Part shown: in pieces, positions 1 to 9,774 of the stretch | How positions within the stretch are numbered: position 1 is the first letter of the stretch | Layout: each line of letters starts with the position of its first letter | Program-made: the position numbers and the translations under genes | Assembly (NCBI RefSeq): GCF_024294905.1 | Contig: NZ_JANCOC010000002.1 | Coordinates: forward strand, 175,740-239,739 | Direction: 5' to 3' | DNA: 64,000 bases | Source: Rothia gullae | GTDB taxonomy: Bacteria; Actinomycetota; Actinomycetes; Actinomycetales; Micrococcaceae | The notes under the pieces: generated by a model | What the model saw: only the letters and a program-made list of their open reading frames with translations | Told to the model about the DNA's origin: nothing | Database searches by the model: none

Positions 1-1104
1 GGCTGCGATTCGTCCGAGGGCGGTGCCGCCAGAACGCAACGGATCGTCGTCATCGTCATTAAGCTTGTCGCTCGAGGAGCTACCGCTCGGAGAAGAGCTA
101 GAAGAACTCGACGAGGAACTGGAGGATTCGCTCGGGCGGGGCAGCCCAATGGAGATGATGACATCTTCCTCCGAGGCTTCCTGACGGTTGCCGGGGACGG
201 CCACCGGGTTGTTCGCCGGAGGAATCGGAGCAATAGGTTCGGTCTCATTCGGGGTAACCGATTTGGAGTCCGAGCTGTCCTTGTTATTCTCTACCGGAAC
301 CACCGGATCTGCCGGAACCACGGGGATGACCGCATCCTTGGTCGGCTCATTAGTCGGCTCCGGGGTGGGCGCCGGACTAGGTTCAGGGGTAGGCTCCGGG
401 GTCGGCTCGGGAGTTACGTCTTTCGTCGGCTCGGGAGTAGGTTCAGGAGTCGGATCCTGAGTAGGTTCGGGAGTTGCATCCTTGGTGGGTTCCGCGGTGG
501 GCTCTACAGTAGGCGCAACGGTCGGCTCCAGAGTGGGAGCAACAGTAGGTTCTGCCGTCGGCTGGACCGTAGGCTCCGCAGTCGGAGCTACAGTCGGCTC
601 AACCGTCGGAGTTGAGATAGGAGCAAGACTCGGTTCGGCACTTGCGCTAGGAGCGACGGTCGGCGTAGCGGTAGCCCTCGGACTTGCAGTCGCACTAGCA
701 GAAGCTGTGGGCTCGTCAGTAGGCTGCACAGTAGCATCCGGGCTGGGCGTAGCATCCTGAGTGGGTGTAGCACTCGCGAAAGGCTCGGCGATAGCGGTGG
801 GCTGAGCACTCGAAGAAGCGCTAGGCTGAGCGGTGGTCTCTGCCTGCGCATTGTCAGTCTTACTCTCCCCCTGAGCGGTTGGCCATGCGCTCACGGTTGC
901 GAGTGTGGGCACTGCCGTCGGAGAGGAAGATGCCGCGTTTGCGGTGGGGTCCAGGGTTTGGCTTGCGGTGCCGACAGGGTTGGATTGAACCTGAGACGCG
1001 GCCTCCTGCACATCTTGAGCAAATGAGGCTACGTATGGGCTTCCGGAAGCAACCAGTGCTGTCGCCAGACTCGCAGAAACCACCTTACGGTTTCGTTTTC
1101 CCAA
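1..1104 (-). CDS. Secreted Ser/Pro/Thr-rich surface protein, N-terminal part (runs off left edge)
   Basis: An open minus-strand frame of 368 codons begins at a TTG (1104-1102) and has no stop before base 1, so the C-terminus lies outside. TTG is chosen because AAGGA sits six bases upstream and the following residues form a signal peptide: basic GKRNRKVV, a hydrophobic stretch, then a likely cleavage near ASFA-Q. The mature part is low complexity: Ala/Thr/Ser-rich, then PTPEPT-type repeats (about bases 300-620), then a Ser run flanked by acidic residues (about 60-130). This is the composition of a wall-spanning stalk. The function is unknown; an adhesin or other wall protein is the obvious guess. 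No sortase motif can be checked because the end is missing. Apparent plus-strand open frames here (Gly/Val/Ser repeats) are shadows of this repeat coding. Confidence 0.75.
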   Translation of the reverse strand, partial: MGKRNRKVVSASLATALVASGSPYVASFAQDVQEAASQVQSNPVGTASQTLDPTANAASSSPTAVPTLATVSAWPTAQGESKTDNAQAETTAQPSASSSAQPTAIAEPFASATPTQDATPSPDATVQPTDEPTASASATASPRATATPTVAPSASAEPSLAPISTPTVEPTVAPTAEPTVQPTAEPTVAPTLEPTVAPTVEPTAEPTKDATPEPTQDPTPEPTPEPTKDVTPEPTPEPTPEPSPAPTPEPTNEPTKDAVIPVVPADPVVPVENNKDSSDSKSVTPNETEPIAPIPPANNPVAVPGNRQEASEEDVIISIGLPRPSESSSSSSSSSSSSPSGSSSSDKLNDDDDDPLRSGGTALGRIAA

Positions 1105-1494
1105 AGGTTGTCCTTGACTTCCTGATATGTTGTGAATGAATATATACCCAATCGCTAGGGCAGATTGGATGTGCCTTTATTTATTCTATCGAATCGGCTT
1201 TTTCTTCATTACTCATTTTAGCGCTTTCATGCCGATCTTTAAGCTTCAAGATGTGCAACGACCCTTAACAACATCTTTTCATTACCTAGAAGCATCATTT
1301 CATACACTTATGAGCAGAATTACGTTTTACCTTATCAATACCGCTTTAAAACTCGCTTTCCACCATCCAGGTAGCCCTGAGGCAAGTATGAGTGATTTTT
1401 CTCATGGGTTAAATTCGAGCGATTCTCATCAAGATTTAGAGGCTGATACGTACCAATTACCCCTCTCAAACAGACATCAACTTGCCCATCGCGC
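1105..1494. other. AT-rich intergenic stretch
   Basis: This non-coding stretch lies between the start of the surface-protein gene and the terminator of the ddl operon. It should hold the promoter of the surface-protein gene. I see no convincing small gene in it; the short open frames lack ribosome binding sites and family features. Confidence 0.5.
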
Positions 1495-1540
1495 AAAAAG
1501 CGCCCCGGTGCGATTCCCTCAAGAATCCGCACCGGGGCGC
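1495..1540 (-). terminator. Intrinsic terminator of the murA-plsC-gpsA-ddl operon
   Basis: A perfect 13-bp stem (1500-1512 with 1528-1540, core GCGCCCCGGTGCG) is followed on the minus strand by a run of five T (1499-1495). It lies about 110 bp past the ddl stop. Confidence 0.85.
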
Positions 1541-1652
1541 CTTACAACAGGGGCTATTCCCCCGCCGTTACGTATTCAATAACTGAGCGCAGTCAAAACG
1601 ACAGCACGCCCAAAAACTAACGCAGCCTTAAGAACTAACGCAGCCTCAAGAA

Positions 1653-2771
1653 CTAGCGCAGACCCAGGGGGCGTTCCATCGCCAGGGTCAGCAGTTCGCT
1701 AATCAGATCAGTGTAAGAGATGCCGGTGTTCTCCCACATGGTCTTGTACATCGAAATCGGGGTGAAGCCGGGCATCGTGTTCACCTCGTTGATGACCAGG
1801 CGGCCATCCTCGGTGTAGAAGAAGTCCGCACGAGAGAGACCCTCACCGTCCAGCGCCAGGAACGCCTTCACAGCCAGCTCACGCAGACGATTCTGCACAT
1901 CCTGCGGCAGGTTCGCCGGGCACACGGTCACAGCTGAAGACTCAGAAACGTACTTCGCCTCAAAGTCGTAGAAGCCGTGGTCCTCATCCACAACCTCAAT
2001 CTCGCCGGGATAGGATGCGCGGGGCATCTCGCCGTGGTGGCCATCGAGCACAGCACACTCGATTTCGCGGCCCACAATACCCGCCTCAATAATGATCTTC
2101 GGGTCGTGGTGGCGTGCCTCTTCAATCGCGGGCACGAGCTCCTCCACCGAATCCACCTTGGTAATACCGAAGGAAGAACCTGCGCGGGTCGGCTTCACGA
2201 ACAGGGGGAAGCCCAGCTTCAGCACGCGCTCCAGAATCTGCTCGCGGTCCTCGTGCTCCCACTGGCGGTTGGTGACAACCTCGTAGGGGCCGACCTCCAG
2301 GCCAGCAGACTCGAAAGCAACCTTCATGAAATGCTTATCCATACCCACAGCGGATGCGGTCACACCGCAACCCACGTAGTGCAGGTCAGCCATTTCCAGC
2401 AGACCCTGCACGGTGCCGTCCTCACCGAAGGGGCCGTGCAGCAGCGGGAATACAACGTCCACCGGTGCGGTGCGGGTAACGTTACCCTCAGCATCCACCA
2501 GGGTCAGACGGGAATCGCCGGCGCCCATCGGCAGGAACACCTGCTGGGTACCCTCGGGGAACTCTGCGGTACCGCGAGTGCCAGCGGTCAGCTCAGCAAG
2601 CTGCTGCTCATCGGACAGGTACCAGCGGCCGTCACGGGTAATACCGATAGTGATGACGTCGTAGGCGGTGCGGTCAATAGCGCCCAGAACGCCGGCAGCG
2701 GTAATGAGCGAAATCGGGTGCTCGGAGGAGCGGCCACCGCACAGCAGAGCGACGGTCTTCTTCTCGGTCAT
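1653..2771 (-). CDS. ddl: D-alanine--D-alanine ligase
   Basis: This 372-residue ATP-grasp enzyme joins two D-alanines for the peptidoglycan stem peptide in the cytoplasm. The N-terminus carries CGGRSSEHPIS; HGPFGEDGTVQGLLE and VGCGVTASAVGMDKHFMK follow; FVKPTRAGSSFGITKV is the ATP-binding strand-loop; the C-terminal NEVNTMPGFTPISMY holds metal and phosphate ligands. Length is normal for the family. The ATG has TAGGAG seven bases upstream. It is the last gene of an envelope operon with murA, plsC and gpsA, but a 222-bp gap separates it from gpsA, so a separate promoter is possible. Confidence 0.95.
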   Translation of the reverse strand: MTEKKTVALLCGGRSSEHPISLITAAGVLGAIDRTAYDVITIGITRDGRWYLSDEQQLAELTAGTRGTAEFPEGTQQVFLPMGAGDSRLTLVDAEGNVTRTAPVDVVFPLLHGPFGEDGTVQGLLEMADLHYVGCGVTASAVGMDKHFMKVAFESAGLEVGPYEVVTNRQWEHEDREQILERVLKLGFPLFVKPTRAGSSFGITKVDSVEELVPAIEEARHHDPKIIIEAGIVGREIECAVLDGHHGEMPRASYPGEIEVVDEDHGFYDFEAKYVSESSAVTVCPANLPQDVQNRLRELAVKAFLALDGEGLSRADFFYTEDGRLVINEVNTMPGFTPISMYKTMWENTGISYTDLISELLTLAMERPLGLR

Positions 2772-2993
2772 ATATTTCTCCTAGTCAATGTTCCCCTACC
2801 CTTAGGCCGGAAGGTGGAACGGCAATGCGTCAATAATCCTAACGCATGAATACCATCGCGGTCACTGATGCATTTCTCACGCACCGGTTTTCCGCAACGA
2901 TATCCGTCCTTGGATGTTTACATTCAATCTTCTTCTAGTATGTCCTGGCACACAACCCGGATCAGGGGGGCAGCACATCAGAAAGCTTTAACC

Positions 2994-4112
2994 TTAGTGG
3001 CCCTCATGCTTGAGGCGGCGACCCAGCAACTGAGGCGCCAACTCCTCAATACCAATACGGCCCGAAAGCACAGCCACCACAGCCTCAACAATGGGCATCT
3101 CCACCCCGTGACGACGAGCCAACTCAGCCACCACCGGCGCCGACTTAATCGACTCAGCGGTCTGGCTCATATGCTCGTGCAGGCGGTCAGGGGTAATACC
3201 CTGAGCCAGCAGGCGGCCCGCCGTGTGGTTACGAGACAGTGGCGAAGAGCAGGTCGCAATCAAGTCGCCCATACCTGCAAGACCGCTCATCGTCGCAGCA
3301 TCGCCGCCCAACGCCACCGCCAGGCGAGTAATCTCCGCCAGACCGCGCGTCATAATGGACGCCTTCGAGTTATCGCCGTAATTGCGGCCCTCGCAAATAC
3401 CCACGCAAAGGGCAATTACGTTCTTCACCAGACCGCCAATTTCGGTACCCACCACATCCGTGTTGGTGTACGGGCGGAAGTACGCACACGCAATCGCGTG
3501 AGCAACAGACTCAGCCACCGGCCGGGTACGAGCCGCAACCACGGAGGCGGTAGGCTCCTCCCCCATGATTTCCTTCGCCAGGTTCGGACCCGAGAGCACG
3601 CACACGCGGTGCGGAATATGGCCGATTGCGCGCACATCAGCGCCGCGCAGAGCCATGGATTCTTCCAGCTCCTCGGTAATGACCTGCGACATACGCAGAC
3701 CCGTACCGGTCTCCAGGCCCTTCGCCAAAGAAACCAGCATGGCGTTCGGCTCAATATAGCGGGCGAAGCTCTGCAACTGCGAACGCAGAACCTGCGCGGG
3801 CAAGGCAAGAACCACAATATCGGCACCGGTCAGCGCCGTGGGGGCATCCGCCGTAAAGTGCATGTTATCCGGCAGCTTCATTCCCGGAAAATAGCGGGCA
3901 TTCTCGCGGATGCGCTCGCACTCAGTCATCGCCTGCTCATCACGACCGATGAGGGTCACGCGGGTGTCATCACCGCGCTCGCGGGCAGCGTCCGCCGCAA
4001 TCTTAGCGAAAGCGGTGCCCCAGCTACCGGCGCCGAGCACCGCAATAGACTGTACGGTTGCCGGAGGGGTAAATTCAGGGCTTGCTGCGGGGGTGCGTCC
4101 AAAGAAGGTCAC
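2994..4112 (-). CDS. gpsA: Glycerol-3-phosphate dehydrogenase [NAD(P)+]
   Basis: The enzyme reduces dihydroxyacetone phosphate to sn-glycerol 3-phosphate, the backbone for phospholipids. The Rossmann motif is SIAVLGAGSWGTAFA near the N-terminus; the catalytic-lysine region reads KNVIALCVGICEGRNYGDN, and GLAGMGDLIATCSS follows. I choose the GTG at 4112 (372 aa) because the longer frame would begin with a TTG at 4175 and add 21 residues not expected before the nucleotide-binding fold. The site upstream of the GTG (AGAGAGG, about 11 bases away) is weakly placed, so the exact start is uncertain. It lies directly downstream of plsC, the next enzyme that uses its product. Confidence 0.93.
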   Translation of the reverse strand: MTFFGRTPAASPEFTPPATVQSIAVLGAGSWGTAFAKIAADAARERGDDTRVTLIGRDEQAMTECERIRENARYFPGMKLPDNMHFTADAPTALTGADIVVLALPAQVLRSQLQSFARYIEPNAMLVSLAKGLETGTGLRMSQVITEELEESMALRGADVRAIGHIPHRVCVLSGPNLAKEIMGEEPTASVVAARTRPVAESVAHAIACAYFRPYTNTDVVGTEIGGLVKNVIALCVGICEGRNYGDNSKASIMTRGLAEITRLAVALGGDAATMSGLAGMGDLIATCSSPLSRNHTAGRLLAQGITPDRLHEHMSQTAESIKSAPVVAELARRHGVEMPIVEAVVAVLSGRIGIEELAPQLLGRRLKHEGH

Positions 4113-4223
4113 GAAAACACCAGCCTCTCTTCCTTGCGAGGTTATTGTGCGAGTCCCTGACAGACGCCTCAGCAAATAGCCGCGGCTCCTGTCAGGGCCT
4201 CTACGATTTTCCCAGCTGGGATG

Positions 4224-5081
4224 CTACTTTTCGTCCGGTTCGCCGAGCGCGCCACCAACCGGACCCGAAGGGGTACCGGGTGCTTCACGACGCTTCGTGC
4301 GGGGGTTCCAACGACCCTCAGGAGCCTTCTCGCCGCGGATCTTCTCCAGCTCGGCGGTAATAGCGTCCAGCATAGCGTCGGTGACCACGCCCAGTTCGGT
4401 GCGGGTGTGCTTAGCCTCGGGGCTGGCGTCCTCAACGAGGGAGGCAATATCCAGCGCCTTACCAACCCTCACGCGAACGGTCTTGCGCGGGAACAGCGAA
4501 ATCTTACGCTTCTCCTTGATGCGGCCGTCCTCGCCGGCCTCATCCACGTAACCGAGAATCTGCTCGTCACCCCAGTGCGCCACCGGGTAGACGGGTGCGC
4601 CGGTCGCAAGAGCCAGACGAGCCGCGCCGGTACGCGCCTGCATGGGCCACAGCTGCGGATCGTGGGTGGTGGTGCCCTCCGGGAAAATCACGACGGCACC
4701 GCCAGCCTCAACAATCTTGCGGGCAGTAATCAGGGATTTACGCGCATCCACCGAACCGCGAACCACAGGAATATGCGCGAGCTTGCGCATAATGTAGCCG
4801 AGCACGGGGGCGCGGAACAGCGAGTCCTTCGCCAAGAAGCGCGGCAGGGCGCCCTCATCGAAAGCAGGGAAAGCCACGGTCACCGGGTCAAGCTCGGTGG
4901 TGTGGTTAGCCACGATAATGTACCCGCCGTTCTTGGGCAGGTTCTCACAGCCGGTAATCTCAACGCGCGCGATGAGCTTATACAGCCCGCGCGCAGCATT
5001 ACCGAGCACCTTATACAGAGCATCGCCGGAGGCGGTGGGCTCAATCTCAGGCAGAGCCTGCTTTCCCTGCTGTCCGCTCAC
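4224..5081 (-). CDS. plsC: 1-acylglycerol-3-phosphate acyltransferase family protein
   Basis: This 285-residue membrane-associated acyltransferase would add a fatty acyl chain to lysophosphatidic acid. The acyltransferase motif I reads VANHTTELDPVT (NHxxxxD catalytic pair) and motif III reads IFPEGTTTH, both typical of LPLAT/PlsC enzymes. The start is a GTG whose first base is the last base of the murA TAG stop (TAGTG overlap), indicating translational coupling. The C-terminal 40 residues are charged and Pro/Gly-rich and are probably disordered. The order murA-plsC-gpsA-ddl joins wall and lipid precursor synthesis, as in other actinobacteria. Confidence 0.9.
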   Translation of the reverse strand: MSGQQGKQALPEIEPTASGDALYKVLGNAARGLYKLIARVEITGCENLPKNGGYIIVANHTTELDPVTVAFPAFDEGALPRFLAKDSLFRAPVLGYIMRKLAHIPVVRGSVDARKSLITARKIVEAGGAVVIFPEGTTTHDPQLWPMQARTGAARLALATGAPVYPVAHWGDEQILGYVDEAGEDGRIKEKRKISLFPRKTVRVRVGKALDIASLVEDASPEAKHTRTELGVVTDAMLDAITAELEKIRGEKAPEGRWNPRTKRREAPGTPSGPVGGALGEPDEK

Positions 5082-6514
5082 TAGCCCTGAACCTCAACTT
5101 CCTCGGGCTCAACAACGACGATTGCTGCATCGGGCTTGGGAGCCTTCGACGCCTTGCGTGCCAGCACCTCAAAGTTGGCACCCAGGCCCTTGAGCTTCTC
5201 CTCGAAGTTCTCGTAGCCGCGAGCAATCAGCTCAACACCGCTCACGTGAGAGGTGCCCTTAGCAGCCAGAGCAGCAATAATGTGGGAGAAGCCGCCGCGT
5301 AGGTCCGGAACCTCAATGTCGGCACCGGTCAGCGGGGTGGGGCCAGAAATAATAGCGGAGTGGCCGTAGCCCTTACCCTCGAAACGGCAGGGTGCGCCGC
5401 CCACGCAGTCACGCATGACGACAATATCTGCACCCATCTGCTTCAGGGCGTTGGTGAAACCGAAACGCTCCTCGTACACAGTCTCGTGCACGATGGACGC
5501 GCCCTTAGCCTGGGTCAGTGCCACAACGAGGGGCTGCTGCCAGTCGGTCATGAAGCCGGGATGCACGTTGGTCTCAAAGACGATGGGCTTCAGCTGAGCA
5601 CCGGCGGTGCGCTGAGCCGGGTGGGCGAAGCGGATACCGTCAGCGGTCACCTCGTACAGGCCGCCCATCTTGCGGAACTGGTTCAGGAACGCGGTCATAT
5701 CCTTCTGGTCTGCGCCGCGCACGAAAATGTCGCCGCCCGTAGCCAGAGCCGCAGAAGCCCAGGAAGCGGACTCGTTACGGTCGGGCAGGGATGCGTGATC
5801 GTAGCCGGTCAGCTCATCCACGCCCTCAATGACGATGGTGCGGTCCTCGCTGACGAAGATGATCGCGCCCATCTTCTGCAGAACAGCAATCAGGTCAATA
5901 ATTTCGGGCTCAATCGCTGCGTTGCGCAGGATAGTCTTACCCTTAGCGCGCACACCGGTGAGCAGAACCTGCTCGGTAGCGCCCACGGAGGGGTAGTTCA
6001 GCACAATCTCTGCACCCTTCAGACCCTCTTCGGGAACAATCAGGGTGGTGCCGGTTTCGTCGTCCTTCTCAACGACTGCGCCGAACTTGCGCAGTGCAGA
6101 CATGTGGTAGTCGATGGGGCGGTCACCGATCTTGCAGCCACCCAGGTTGGGGATGCGTGCGGTACCGAGGGTGTGCAGCAGCGGGCCCACCATCAGAATC
6201 GGGATACGGGAGTTACCGCCGAAGAGCTGAATCTCCTCTGCGTTCTTTGCGGCGGTGGTTGCATCCTGTGCGGGGTTAAGGGTCAGAACACCAGCTTCGC
6301 GGTCGTAGTCGACCTTTGCACCGTGCAACTCCACGAGGGTGGTAACGATTTCGACATCGCTCAGGTCGGGGACGTTACGCAGGGTCGAGGGGGTCGAACC
6401 GTGCAGTGCTGCGACCATCGCCTTGGGCACCAGATTCTTGGCGCCTCGAACGTGGACCTCACCAACGAGCGGAGTGCCACCTTCAATGCGAAGCTTGCTG
6501 ATGTTCTCAGTCAT
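5081..6514 (-). CDS. murA: UDP-N-acetylglucosamine 1-carboxyvinyltransferase
   Basis: MurA transfers enolpyruvate from PEP to UDP-GlcNAc, the first committed step of peptidoglycan synthesis. The 477-residue protein has the N-terminal VRGAKNLVPKAMVAAL and the active-site loop LGGCKIGDRPID around residue 125. The loop carries the Cys that fosfomycin alkylates, whereas mycobacteria have Asp there. Length is about 50 residues above E. coli MurA because of a Lys/Ala/Glu-rich C-terminal tail. AAAGGA lies six bases before the ATG. It is first in the envelope operon; the promoter should lie in the roughly 650 bp upstream. Confidence 0.95.
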   Translation of the reverse strand: MTENISKLRIEGGTPLVGEVHVRGAKNLVPKAMVAALHGSTPSTLRNVPDLSDVEIVTTLVELHGAKVDYDREAGVLTLNPAQDATTAAKNAEEIQLFGGNSRIPILMVGPLLHTLGTARIPNLGGCKIGDRPIDYHMSALRKFGAVVEKDDETGTTLIVPEEGLKGAEIVLNYPSVGATEQVLLTGVRAKGKTILRNAAIEPEIIDLIAVLQKMGAIIFVSEDRTIVIEGVDELTGYDHASLPDRNESASWASAALATGGDIFVRGADQKDMTAFLNQFRKMGGLYEVTADGIRFAHPAQRTAGAQLKPIVFETNVHPGFMTDWQQPLVVALTQAKGASIVHETVYEERFGFTNALKQMGADIVVMRDCVGGAPCRFEGKGYGHSAIISGPTPLTGADIEVPDLRGGFSHIIAALAAKGTSHVSGVELIARGYENFEEKLKGLGANFEVLARKASKAPKPDAAIVVVEPEEVEVQG

Positions 6515-7177
6515 TAAAAATCCTTTGTGGAGTCGACGGGTGTGTGTCGAACTTTATTTAACAGTATGCAGATGCGCCATAATCTCATACGTGCCGCACC
6601 CTGTCGGTAGCAGGGTGAAACGGGCGCATATATTCATCATTATTCTAAGCCCTGTGTATAGGTGCTCCAAACGACAAAGAGCTGTTGGAACTCATGACTG
6701 GAATTTTGCCCTGTTGTGCATCTGAAAACCTCCCTGAGCCCGAAGCTTCAGAGGCAAAAAACAAAAAGATACATAAACATTCATACTAATGCAAACATAT
6801 TCAGTATCTTCGTCAGATTTTGACGTTAGTTTCGTATTTTTACGTCCCAACTTGATTTGGAGAGCACCCTCACCCCTACAACAGCATGCATACTCATGTC
6901 CACTGAACGGCACCTCCACTCTCAGGGGGGGAGCCAATCAAATCTGTACTGCAGTATCGGCGCAGGCATCACCGCTGCTCCCACGCAGCACAGAGCCTCA
7001 CAGCAGGGCGCGGGTGTGCATTCACTGCATACAACCTTGCAATGATGCCCAGCTACAAAGGTTCGGCTTCCTGATTCATTTCAACTTCAAAAATTCACAT
7101 TAACATCACCGTAAATATTCGACAGTCAACTAAAAGATCAGGGTACATCGCAACCAACCACAGGTTATTTCGCGGTT
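6515..7177. other. Intergenic region upstream of murA
   Basis: About 660 bp lie between the murA start and a decayed gene. The right half (about 6880-7060) has higher GC and looks as if it could be former coding sequence, but I could not match it to a family. The murA promoter must be in the left part; no clear -35/-10 pair stands out. No intact gene is supported here. Confidence 0.5.
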
Positions 7178-7585
7178 GCATCACGCATCTCACGCCGCCG
7201 CCTTGTACAGGGTGCAGCATGGAGCACCCCCATTATCCTCGCCACCGCGACCATCCCTGTATGGGCAGCAAGCGGTGAACCTACCTGTCCCCCCTGCCCT
7301 CATTCTCAAACCGGCCGCAACCGGCTACGAAGATAAGGCCGGGGCTTATACCGAATGGCTCGTTCTCGAAGGCGGTGGACGAGTACGATTCGACCTCGTA
7401 GGCGGTGCCGGTGGCGCCGTTTCTTCCTTCGCCCCCCAGCTATCTGACCGAAGTCACCGATGCGTCACTGGCTGGCGGCGGTACCGGCGCACAGCCCGCG
7501 TTCGGCGGCGCTGTACAGCTGCACCGAGAACGCAACTTTGGAAACCCCCATCACCGAGGGCGCCTAAGCTCTAGGTATTGAATAA
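7178..7585 (+). pseudogene. Decayed paralogue of the glycine-rich exported protein at 59494-60846
   Basis: From 7178 one frame encodes SRISRRRLVQGAAWSTPIIL followed by an Ala/Thr/Ile stretch and AASGEPTCPP. This parallels the intact protein's ISRRKVVAGAAWATPVVA signal region. No start codon remains at the expected place, and that frame stops at 7334-7336. A second frame then carries AGAYTEWLVLEGGGRV and FDLVGGAGGAVSS, matching the FVVPAKVDKISFVIKGGAGG region of the intact protein. A third frame after about 7440 carries GGGTGAQPAFGGAVQL. Start loss plus two frame changes and a much shorter length show a pseudogene. Confidence 0.7.
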
Positions 7586-7587
7586 AT

Positions 7588-7626
7588 ACGCCCCCCGGAA
7601 GCTGATGCTCCGGGGAGGCGCTTTTA
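7588..7626 (+). terminator. Terminator after the decayed gene
   Basis: A GC-rich hairpin with imperfect 14-bp arms and a TGAT loop is followed by CTTTTAT on the plus strand. Confidence 0.65.
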
Positions 7627-7649
7627 TCCGTGTGCCAAGGTTTTGGACG

Positions 7650-7697
7650 CAGAAAAGCTCGAAGGCGGCGACTGATTCAGTCGTAGCCTTCGAGCTT
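7650..7697 (-). terminator. Intrinsic terminator of leuCD
   Basis: The arms AAGCTCGAAGGC (7655-7666) and GCCTTCGAGCTT (7686-7697), with an inner GACT/AGTC stem, are followed on the minus strand by TTTTCT. It lies just past the leuD stop. Confidence 0.8.
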
Positions 7698-7711
7698 CAT
7701 ATATCTACGGC

Positions 7712-8305
7712 TTAGAGTTCCTGAGTGCGAGGCATCCAGGAGGGGCGCTTCGCCTCGTACGCCTCAATAGCATCCAGGTTCTGCAGGGTCAGACCAATGT
7801 CGTCCAGGCCCTCCATGAGACGCCAACGCACGTAGTCGTCAATCTCGAAGGGAACAACCAGCGCACCTGCGGTTACGGTCTTGGATTCCAGGTCAACGGT
7901 GATTTCGGTGCCGGGCTCGTGCTCCAGCACCTTCCAAATCAGCTCGATATCGTCCTGCGCAACCTGTGCGGTGACCAGACCCTGCTTACCGGAGTTGCCG
8001 CGGAAAATATCGGCAAAACGAGCGGAAATAACGACCTTGAAACCGTAGTCCTTCAGCGCCCACACGGCGTGCTCACGGGAAGAACCGGTACCGAAGTCCG
8101 GGCCCGCCACCAGCACGCTACCGTGCTTGTAGGGCTCCTGGTTCAGGATGAACTCGGGGTCCTTACGCCAGTTAGCGAAGAGGGCATCGTCGAAGCCTGT
8201 CTTGGTCACTCGCTTGAGGTAGACGGCGGGAATGATCTGGTCGGTGTCAACATTCGAAGAACGCAGCGGCACGCCAATGCCGGTGTGCTTAATAATGGGT
8301 TCCAT
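7712..8305 (-). CDS. leuD: 3-isopropylmalate dehydratase small subunit
   Basis: LeuD is the swivel-domain subunit that, with LeuC, isomerises 2-isopropylmalate to 3-isopropylmalate in leucine synthesis. The 197-residue protein has the N-terminal [20 protein letters not shown], the substrate-binding [19 protein letters not shown], and [17 protein letters not shown]. All are diagnostic of LeuD, and length is normal. It follows leuC by 26 bp with GGAG before the ATG, so the two are co-transcribed. Confidence 0.96.
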   Translation of the reverse strand: MEPIIKHTGIGVPLRSSNVDTDQIIPAVYLKRVTKTGFDDALFANWRKDPEFILNQEPYKHGSVLVAGPDFGTGSSREHAVWALKDYGFKVVISARFADIFRGNSGKQGLVTAQVAQDDIELIWKVLEHEPGTEITVDLESKTVTAGALVVPFEIDDYVRWRLMEGLDDIGLTLQNLDAIEAYEAKRPSWMPRTQEL

Positions 8306-8331
8306 AATGGCTCCTTAGCTATAGCGGCGTG

Positions 8332-9774
8332 CTAGGCCACGACGTCGGACGGGGCGGACAGGGTACCGCGTACAGCGGTTGCGGCGGCAACCACCGGGGA
8401 GACCAGGTGGGTGCGGCCGCCCTTACCCTGGCGACCCTCAAAATTACGGTTCGAGGTGGAGGCGCAACGCTCACCGGGTGCCAGCTGGTCGGGGTTCATG
8501 CCCAGGCACATGGAGCAGCCAGCGAAGCGCCAGTCGGCACCGAACTCCTTGAAGACCTTGTCCAGGCCTTCTGCTTCTGCCTGCGCGCGGACCTTCTGGG
8601 AGCCGGGTACGACCATCATGCGCACGTTCTCGGCGATGGTGCGGCCACGCACGATGTCTGCGGCGGCGCGCAGGTCCTCGATGCGGGAGTTGGTGCAGGA
8701 GCCCAGGAAGACGACGTCCACGGGGATTTCCTTCATGGGGGTGCCAGCCGCCAGGCCCATGTATTCGAGGGCGCGTTCTGCTGCGACCTTGTCGTTCTCG
8801 TCCTCGAAGTCATCCGGGGAGGGAACGGCGTGGCTCAGCTGAATACCCTGACCGGGGTTGGTACCCCAGGTGACGAAGGGTTCGAGCTCGTCAGCGTTGA
8901 TGAAGATTTCCTTATCGAAGACGGCGCCTTCGTCGGTGGGCAGGGTCTTCCAGTACTCGACTGCCTTGTCCCACTCTTCGCCCTTGGGTGCGTGCTGGCG
9001 GCCCTTGACGTACTCGAAGGTGGTCTCGTCGGGGGCAACCATGCCGGCGCGTGCGCCTGCCTCAATGGACATGTTGCACATGGTCATACGACCCTCCATG
9101 GAGAGGGAGCGGATTGCGGAGCCGCGGTATTCGAGCACGTAGCCCTGACCGCCGCCGGTGCCAATCTGCGCGATGACGGCGAGGATGATGTCCTTCGCGG
9201 TCACGCCGGGCTTGAGGGTGCCTTCAACGTTGATTGCCATGGTCTTAAAGCGTGCCAGGGGCAGGGTCTGGGTTGCCATGACGTGCTCCACCTCGGAGGT
9301 GCCGATGCCGAATGCGAGAGCGCCAAACGCACCGTGGGTGGAGGTGTGGGAGTCGCCGCAGACCGCGGTCATGCCGGGCATGGTCAGACCCAGCTGCGGG
9401 CCGACCACGTGTACGATGCCCTGTTCCTCGTCGCCGAGGGAGTGGATGCGCACGCCGAACTCTGCGGCGTTGCGGCGCAGAGTCTCGATCTGGGTGCGGC
9501 TGGTCAGGTCGGCAATGGTGCCGAAGATGTTGTCGGTGGGGGTGTTGTGATCCTCGGTGGCGATGGTCAGGTCGAGGCGGCGCAGGGGGCGGTTCTCGAT
9601 GCGCAGGCCTTCGAATGCCTGGGGGGAGGTCACTTCGTGCAGTAGCTGCAGGTCAATGTAGAGCAGGTCGGGCTTGCCGTTTTCACCGGGGACGACAACG
9701 TGTGCGTCCCAGACTTTTTCTGCCAGGGTGCGCGGACGGGTGCCCGCAGTGGTTGCGTTCTGTTCGCTAGTCAT
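8332..9774 (-). CDS. leuC: 3-isopropylmalate dehydratase large subunit
   Basis: LeuC carries the [4Fe-4S] cluster of isopropylmalate isomerase. Cluster cysteines are visible in [14 protein letters not shown] (about residue 358) and [14 protein letters not shown] (about 418-421). The aconitase-type motifs [19 protein letters not shown] and [16 protein letters not shown] are intact. The 480-residue length is typical. The upstream region is shared with a divergent IclR regulator and holds two similar inverted repeats, so transcription is probably leucine-responsive through that regulator. Confidence 0.96.
   Translation of the reverse strand: MTSEQNATTAGTRPRTLAEKVWDAHVVVPGENGKPDLLYIDLQLLHEVTSPQAFEGLRIENRPLRRLDLTIATEDHNTPTDNIFGTIADLTSRTQIETLRRNAAEFGVRIHSLGDEEQGIVHVVGPQLGLTMPGMTAVCGDSHTSTHGAFGALAFGIGTSEVEHVMATQTLPLARFKTMAINVEGTLKPGVTAKDIILAVIAQIGTGGGQGYVLEYRGSAIRSLSMEGRMTMCNMSIEAGARAGMVAPDETTFEYVKGRQHAPKGEEWDKAVEYWKTLPTDEGAVFDKEIFINADELEPFVTWGTNPGQGIQLSHAVPSPDDFEDENDKVAAERALEYMGLAAGTPMKEIPVDVVFLGSCTNSRIEDLRAAADIVRGRTIAENVRMMVVPGSQKVRAQAEAEGLDKVFKEFGADWRFAGCSMCLGMNPDQLAPGERCASTSNRNFEGRQGKGGRTHLVSPVVAAATAVRGTLSAPSDVVA

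Noticed and set aside
188..760. Plus-strand Gly/Val/Ser repeat proteins
   Set aside because: They are the reverse reading of the PTPEPT-type repeats of the minus-strand surface protein, which has a start site and signal peptide.
1136..1582. 148-codon plus-strand frame between the surface protein and ddl
   Set aside because: It includes the terminator of the ddl operon, has no ribosome binding site and no family features.
6857..7103. Small plus-strand frames upstream of the decayed gene
   Set aside because: No start site, no signal or domain pattern; possibly older coding debris but not supportable.
8329..9645. 438-codon plus-strand frame opposite leuC
   Set aside because: Shadow of leuC, whose cluster cysteines and motifs are all intact on the other strand.
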